Source: an uncultured Clostridia bacterium (GTDB lineage: Bacteria; Bacillota; Clostridia; Oscillospirales; QAKW01). From it: a stretch of 10,228 bases of DNA. Positions 6,807 to 10,228 of this stretch are shown piece by piece. The position numbers and the translations under genes are program-made. The notes beneath the pieces were generated by a model. It did not search any database, had not been told where the DNA came from, and was given only the letters and a program-made list of their open reading frames with translations. The stretch lies in the NCBI GenBank assembly GCA_944387905.1, contig CALXGU010000041.1, positions 1 through 10,228 of the forward strand, read 5' to 3'. The first letter of the stretch is position 1, and each line of letters begins with the position of its first letter.

Positions 6807-6845
6807 CTTAAAATACAGATAATAACATCACAACTGTATTTAAGG
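6807..6845 (+). promoter_or_regulatory. Leader hairpin overlapping the ribosome binding site of the spoVT remnant
   Basis: AAATACAG (6811-6818) and CTGTATTT (6834-6841) are perfect 8-bp complements. Allowing one bulged A, CTT at 6807-6809 also pairs with AAG at 6842-6844. The 3' arm therefore covers the first bases of the AAGGAG at 6842-6847 and could mask it. Confidence 0.35.
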
Positions 6846-6857
6846 AGAAACGTATAT

Positions 6858-6954
6858 ATGAAAGCAACGGGAATTGTCAGAAGAATAGAGGAATGTGGTA
6901 TAATAGGACAAAAGTCGAAAAAACCGCATAAACACTGATCTTTCGCTGATTTTT
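6858..6954 (+). pseudogene. spoVT: Remnant of spoVT (AbrB-family sporulation regulator), N-terminal fragment
   Basis: From the ATG at 6858 the translation starts MKATGIVRRIEECG, which matches the conserved SpoVT N-terminus (MKATGIVRRIDDLG) at nearly every position. AAGGAG at 6842-6847 provides a proper ribosome binding site. After residue 14 the expected RVVIPKEIRR strand-turn-strand of the AbrB-type DNA-binding domain is not found in frame, and the frame stops at TGA 6936-6938 after 26 codons. In the +1 frame from 6916, RK-N-RI followed by D and L-x-IF weakly resembles the next part of SpoVT (RRTLRI, then GD and LEIF), which suggests several small indels. No similarity is visible past about 6954; SpoVT is normally about 180 aa with a C-terminal GAF-like domain. 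The fragment lies directly before the AT-rich araC-glycyl radical enzyme block. An alternative is a genuine short peptide of 26 aa. Confidence 0.65.
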
Positions 6955-6984
6955 TTGAGCTTTAATTTGGACAAAACATAACAA

Positions 6985-7010
6985 AAGCGGAGTGAATTTT
7001 CACTCTGCTT
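6985..7010 (-). terminator. Rho-independent terminator after the AraC-family gene
   Basis: AAGCGGAGTGA (6985-6995) pairs with TCACTCTGCTT (7000-7010), an 11-bp stem including one G-U pair around a 4-nt loop. On the minus strand the stem is followed by a T-rich stretch (TTTTGTTATGTTTTG) and begins only 3 nt after the regulator's stop codon. The flank on the plus-strand side is less T-rich, so its main role is probably for the minus strand. Confidence 0.75.
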
Positions 7011-7013
7011 ACT

Positions 7014-7811
7014 TTATTTAATTTCAGGATGGATTAGAGGTTTTTCGGTGATGTTGTAACCAAATAGTTGCTTATACAATCGGCTAACATAGTTCGGGTC
7101 ATTATAGCCATATATAGTAGCTGCTTCATACAAATGCAGATTTGTATTATCCATAAGCGCCTTTATATTTTCGAGTTTAAGCTTGTTGATATATTTCATT
7201 ATTGTTGTGCCTTCTGTTTTTTTAAAAACCGTACACAAATATTCCGAAGAGATTCCTAAATGCTCCGCTATGGAAACTTGGGTAATACAAGTATGAATAT
7301 TTTTCTGTATATAACTTTTTGCCCGCTTAGTATATAAAAATTCACTCGGCAAATTTACATTTTTGGTTTTGCGGTTGCATTTGTCAATTGCACAAAGCAA
7401 CTCAAGGAATTTAGTGGCCCCCAAAATTTTCGATTCTTTATATATTATTTGATTATGTATAAAGTTATCTATTAGTCGGCAAATATTTGCGGTGTTGGCG
7501 GGTGTAATGGTTGGCAAATGCAAGCCGTGTTCATCACTTGAAAAAAACCAGTTCACCTTTACGCCAACGGTATGATGGGAATGAAATTGATTGGTCTGGA
7601 TAAAGGTGTCTTTGTTATGAAAAAGACAAATAATATCTCCCTTTTTGGCATAAAACTTTTCGCTTCCTACTTCAAGATCAAAGGAACCGTCGGCAATATA
7701 GGAAACCTCCAAAAAGTTCTCTCTGACAGAAAAACTGTTATGATAACGATCTGCTTTATAAATATGTGAAAAAAGTATGTCAGGTAACGATGTGATTTCA
7801 ACGCAATTCAT
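7014..7811 (-). CDS. AraC-family transcriptional regulator
   Basis: A 265-aa DNA-binding regulator. The N-terminal half (about 10-95) has the beta-rich cupin pattern of AraC-type sensor domains (LEVSYIADGSFDLEV, YAKKGDIICLF). The C-terminal part (about 163-257) is a double helix-turn-helix with ITQVSIAEHLGISSEYLCTVFKK as the first unit and the YEAATIYGYNDPNYVSRLYKQLFGYN signature as the second. The start is set at 7811 rather than the ATG at 7820: GGGAG (complement of 7821-7825) would touch the upstream ATG but is 9 nt from the one at 7811. It is transcribed divergently from the glycyl radical enzyme gene, the usual arrangement for a local activator that senses the pathway substrate. The ligand is unknown. 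Confidence 0.9.
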   Translation of the reverse strand: MNCVEITSLPDILFSHIYKADRYHNSFSVRENFLEVSYIADGSFDLEVGSEKFYAKKGDIICLFHNKDTFIQTNQFHSHHTVGVKVNWFFSSDEHGLHLPTITPANTANICRLIDNFIHNQIIYKESKILGATKFLELLCAIDKCNRKTKNVNLPSEFLYTKRAKSYIQKNIHTCITQVSIAEHLGISSEYLCTVFKKTEGTTIMKYINKLKLENIKALMDNTNLHLYEAATIYGYNDPNYVSRLYKQLFGYNITEKPLIHPEIK

Positions 7812-7820
7812 ATTCTCCAT

Positions 7821-7825
7821 CTCCC
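7821..7825 (-). promoter_or_regulatory. Ribosome binding site that decides the AraC-family start
   Basis: GGGAG on the minus strand is 9 nt from the ATG at 7811 but directly adjacent to the ATG at 7820, so initiation at 7811 is favoured. Confidence 0.6.
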
Positions 7826-7832
7826 TTTATTA

Positions 7833-7861
7833 AAAATAGCACTATATATTAATTTTGTCAA
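7833..7861 (-). promoter_or_regulatory. Predicted promoter of the AraC-family gene
   Basis: On the minus strand a perfect TTGACA (complement of 7856-7861) is followed after 17 nt by TATTTT (complement of 7833-7838). The expected start is near 7826, about 15 nt before the chosen ATG. The -35 overlaps the left copy of the AATTTTGT repeat, so autoregulation is possible. Confidence 0.6.
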
Positions 7862-7876
7862 GATTATAAATTTTGT
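7851..7876 (+). repeat. Direct repeat AATTTTGT x2, candidate AraC-family operator
   Basis: AATTTTGT occurs at 7851-7858 and again at 7869-7876, an 18-bp period, in the short gap between the two divergent promoters. AraC-family proteins commonly bind paired direct half-sites upstream of the target -35, as the right copy is here. In AT-rich DNA such a short repeat may be chance. Confidence 0.35.
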
Positions 7877-7879
7877 TTA

Positions 7880-7907
7880 TTTACATTATGCAATTTCGAA
7901 ATATAAT
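7880..7907 (+). promoter_or_regulatory. Predicted promoter of the glycyl radical enzyme operon
   Basis: TTTACA (7880-7885) is separated by 16 nt from a perfect TATAAT (7902-7907). The transcript would start near 7914 and reach the GGAGG at 7932-7936 and the ATG at 7942. This start lies downstream of the alternative ATG at 7873, which supports the shorter protein. Confidence 0.6.
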
Positions 7908-7931
7908 ATTACCAAGAAATCTTTTGATTTT

Positions 7932-7936
7932 GGAGG
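7932..7936 (+). promoter_or_regulatory. Ribosome binding site that decides the glycyl radical enzyme start
   Basis: GGAGG with a 5-nt spacer to the ATG at 7942. The in-frame ATG at 7873 has no such site. Confidence 0.75.
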
Positions 7937-7941
7937 TTTTT

Positions 7942-10047
7942 ATGAAATTGTTTGAATGTCTAAATAATGAAATATGTGATGAAACATTTGGGACGTATGC
8001 CCCGTTTTATTACAGATATTTAGGTTATGCGCAAGACATTGCCGCAAAGCCTTCAGCTTTTCGTGCTAACGGTATTTATGCGTTGTTTACCGAGACACGC
8101 CCTGTTATTTTTAAAAGTGAAATAATCGTCGGCAACAGAAAAGCATTATACGCAACGGCAGATACAGCAACCCTTGAATATGCAAAAAAGGAAGTCGAGC
8201 GCTTTGGCGAAAGAACATTTATAACCAACAATGACCATTATGCTCCAAACTACGAACATATTTTGCAGGTTGGTTTGCCAGGTCTTATCTATGAGATTGA
8301 CATTTCACTTGAAGCCCATAAAGACGATTGCGGAAAATGCGAAACCTTGTTGGCAATGAAGCATACCCTTTGCGGTTTTTCTCAAATGATAAAAAACTAT
8401 GCACTTGCAGCTCAGGAATGTAAAAAGGATTCGGCATATAGCAATGAACGCCTTGATGGGATAATCAAAAACTGCAACGCAATTGTTACTGTCAAACCGC
8501 AAACATTTGCACAGGCGCTTCAACTTGTGTGGTTTTGCCATACGGCATTTTTAATGGAAGGCCGTTATGCCATGGCTCTTGGGCGGTTGGATCAGTATTT
8601 ATATCCGTTTTATCAAGCTGATATTGAAAAAGGTATTATTACAGACGAACAAGTAGTTGAACTGCTTGAAAATGTATTTATAAAACTTCAGGATGATATT
8701 GTCAACATTTGCATAGGCGGACAGAACAAAGGCGGAGAGTGTGAAGTCAATCCGTTAAGTTATTGTATTTTAAAGGCTGTCGGGAATTGCAATGTTCCCG
8801 GTCCCAACCTTTCATTAAGGCTGACAGAAAATACCCCCGATGAATTTTTAGATGAATGCCTTAAAACAATTGGTACAGGCTTGGGTTATCCTGCGCTTAT
8901 GAATGATGATATCAACATTGCGGCACTGAAAAAATACGGTTATGCAGAAGAGGACATTTATAATTATTCAATGGTAGGATGCATTGAAAATTTTATTACA
9001 GGTATGCAGCCGCCTTGGTCTGACGGACGCTTTGATACTCCGCGGTATTTTGATTATGTTTTTAATAATGGTATAAGTGAAACCAATGGTAGCGTTGGAC
9101 TTGATACAGGTGATATAGAAAGCATAAAGTCTATGCAGGAGTTTATGACAGTATTTGAGAAGCAACTCGCTTTCGGTGTAGCAGAATACTGTGCGCATTT
9201 TAATCAACGAAACAACTCTATCAATCAAGCTTATTTACCTGAGCCATTTTTATCCTGCTTTTGTTATGACTGCATTGGAAGAGGTATGGATATCAATAAT
9301 GGCGGCAGTAAATACCCATCAGTTCACGGTGCCGCTGTAATGGGAATTGGAACCATGGCCGATTCTCTTGCTGCTATTGAAAAAATCGTATTCAAAGATA
9401 AAAAAGCAACTTTAATTGATATTAAAAACGCCTTGAACAGTAATTTTGATGGATATGAGGAACTACGCGAAGCTTTACTTGCTGCTCCTAAATACGGCAA
9501 TAACGATGTTTTTGTTGATAAGTATGCAGTTTGGTTTATCGATTACTTAGGCGCACTTTTTGAGAACTATAAAACACGTGACGGGGGAGGAATCTACATT
9601 GCGGTAGCAGCAAACACGAGTAATATTTCCGCAGGCAGAAGCATAAACGCAACACCGGACGGAAGAAAGCGAGGAGAACCGCTTTCCGATGCTGCCTCAC
9701 CAACATACGGAAAAGATGTAAAAGGTCCAACATCAACCATCAACAGCCTTTCAAAACCGGATTATACCAAGGTTGCTTGCGGAAGTGTTGTGAATCAAAA
9801 ATATTCTCCGGCCATGTTTAATAATCAAAATCGCCCCAAACTTCAAGCACTGATTCGAACATATTTTAAAAAAGGCGGTCAGGAAATACAGATCAATGCA
9901 ACCTCACGTGAAGTTTTAGAAAAAGCCATGGAAGAACCCGAAAAACATAAAAATTTGGTGGTAAGAGTATCCGGATTTTCCGCATTTTACGTTACGCTTG
10001 AAAAGTCGGTGCAGTTAGACATTCTTAATCGCACTCAACAAGGGTAA
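7942..10047 (+). CDS. Glycyl radical enzyme, PFL-like, dehydratase/lyase type, substrate unknown
   Basis: A 701-aa glycyl radical enzyme, acting anaerobically in the cytoplasm. The C-terminal radical site is RVSGFSAFY with Gly678. The thiyl loop is VGCIEN with Cys347 and Glu349, the Cys-x-Glu of glycerol dehydratase, CutC and HypD type enzymes, not the Cys-Cys of pyruvate formate-lyase. The Cys-to-Gly distance (331) equals that of known members, but the region before Cys347 is about 85 residues shorter than in HypD or glycerol dehydratase. After SEIIVGN (59-65) the chain goes almost directly to RTFITNNDHYAPNYE, so part of the usual N-terminal domain is missing or reduced. The thiyl loop is followed by an unusual GMQPPWSDGRFDTPRYF. 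Nineteen cysteines occur, including SCFCYDC at 438-444. Its own activase follows after 5 nt, and an AraC-family regulator is divergent. The chemistry is probably C-O, C-N, C-S or C-C bond cleavage; no substrate is assigned. Confidence 0.9.
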   Translation: MKLFECLNNEICDETFGTYAPFYYRYLGYAQDIAAKPSAFRANGIYALFTETRPVIFKSEIIVGNRKALYATADTATLEYAKKEVERFGERTFITNNDHYAPNYEHILQVGLPGLIYEIDISLEAHKDDCGKCETLLAMKHTLCGFSQMIKNYALAAQECKKDSAYSNERLDGIIKNCNAIVTVKPQTFAQALQLVWFCHTAFLMEGRYAMALGRLDQYLYPFYQADIEKGIITDEQVVELLENVFIKLQDDIVNICIGGQNKGGECEVNPLSYCILKAVGNCNVPGPNLSLRLTENTPDEFLDECLKTIGTGLGYPALMNDDINIAALKKYGYAEEDIYNYSMVGCIENFITGMQPPWSDGRFDTPRYFDYVFNNGISETNGSVGLDTGDIESIKSMQEFMTVFEKQLAFGVAEYCAHFNQRNNSINQAYLPEPFLSCFCYDCIGRGMDINNGGSKYPSVHGAAVMGIGTMADSLAAIEKIVFKDKKATLIDIKNALNSNFDGYEELREALLAAPKYGNNDVFVDKYAVWFIDYLGALFENYKTRDGGGIYIAVAANTSNISAGRSINATPDGRKRGEPLSDAASPTYGKDVKGPTSTINSLSKPDYTKVACGSVVNQKYSPAMFNNQNRPKLQALIRTYFKKGGQEIQINATSREVLEKAMEEPEKHKNLVVRVSGFSAFYVTLEKSVQLDILNRTQQG

Positions 10048-10052
10048 CCGAT

Positions 10053-10228
10053 ATGCTATTAAATATTTCTAATATTCAACATTTTTCAACGGGTGATGGC
10101 GAAGGAATTCGCACAACGGTGTTTTTTAAAGGTTGCAATCTTCGTTGCCCTTGGTGCCACAATCCCGAAAATCTTTCCTCTTCACCGATGGTGCTACGGT
10201 TCCAAGCAATTGATAAAACCGAGGTACT
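10053..10228 (+). CDS. Glycyl radical enzyme activating protein (radical SAM), N-terminal part, cut by window edge
   Basis: Only 58 codons are visible. The radical SAM motif CNLRCPWC (Cys28, Cys32, Cys35; CxxxCxxC) is followed by HNPE, and it is preceded by FSTGDGEGIRTTVFFKGC, a pattern specific to PFL-activase-like enzymes. Such proteins use a [4Fe-4S] cluster and S-adenosylmethionine to make the glycyl radical on the partner enzyme, here presumably Gly678 of the upstream gene. The ATG at 10053 is 5 nt after the upstream TAA. AAGGG inside the end of that gene serves as its ribosome binding site, so translation is likely coupled. Whether it carries the ferredoxin-like double-cluster insert of most dehydratase activases cannot be seen; the 20 residues after NPE contain no cysteine. 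Confidence 0.92.
   Translation, partial: MLLNISNIQHFSTGDGEGIRTTVFFKGCNLRCPWCHNPENLSSSPMVLRFQAIDKTEV

Larger units (their letters stand above)
6606..6857. other. Intergenic stretch after the J-domain gene, no gene seen
   Basis: No reading frame here looks real on either strand. A hairpin CGGCT-N7-AGCCG (6684-6700) with flanking GAGT/ACTC (6670-6673 and 6703-6706) could end the plus-strand operon, but no T-run follows. The right part becomes AT-rich and carries promoter and leader signals for the spoVT remnant. Confidence 0.5.

Noticed and set aside
7873..7941. N-terminal extension of the glycyl radical enzyme from an ATG at 7873
   Set aside because: It has no ribosome binding site, would lie upstream of the predicted transcript start, and its translation is low-complexity intergenic-like sequence. 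The ATG at 7942 has GGAGG at ideal spacing.
7942..10047. Annotation as pyruvate formate-lyase
   Set aside because: The thiyl loop is Gly-Cys-Ile-Glu, not the adjacent Cys-Cys that pyruvate formate-lyase needs for acetyl transfer.

Overview
The window looks like a piece of a Clostridia (Bacillota) chromosome, probably a gut-type Oscillospirales or related order. The evidence is a YhcC-type radical SAM protein, a fused MacB-like ABC ATPase/permease followed by a DUF5685 protein and a J-domain protein, AAGGAG-type ribosome binding sites, and a fragment of the sporulation regulator SpoVT. This placement is inferred from gene content only. No rRNA, tRNA, CRISPR array or insertion sequence was seen.

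Left block (1-2460, minus strand, read right to left): a radical SAM protein, then an sn-glycerol-1-phosphate dehydrogenase (G1PDH) homologue, then the first 47 codons of a glycerol kinase that runs off the window. G1PDH has its own TTGAAA-N17-TATTAT promoter and is 13 nt from the kinase, so these two form one unit. The radical SAM gene appears to be transcribed as a leaderless mRNA, because its near-consensus promoter places the transcription start on the A of the ATG.

Middle block (2634-6605, plus strand): a divergent operon of an ABC ATPase/permease, a DUF5685 protein and a J-domain protein, with overlapping gene ends (1 nt and 17 nt) that suggest translational coupling. The ABC gene is interrupted by one in-frame TAA at 3975-3977. 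The reading frame is otherwise open from 2634 to 5243.

Junction (6606-7013): mostly non-coding. It holds the start of a spoVT gene with a good ribosome binding site. The SpoVT-like sequence collapses after about 14 codons and ends near 6954, directly before the next block.

Right block (7014-10228): visibly more AT-rich. An AraC-family regulator (minus) faces a glycyl radical enzyme and its radical SAM activase (plus, activase cut by the window end). The two directions have back-to-back promoters with a repeated AATTTTGT element between them. The enzyme has the Cys-x-Glu and glycyl radical motifs of the dehydratase/lyase type rather than the Cys-Cys pair of pyruvate formate-lyase. It is short at its N-terminus and its substrate cannot be assigned. 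This cassette, apparently placed at a broken spoVT, is the best candidate here for an undescribed pathway.
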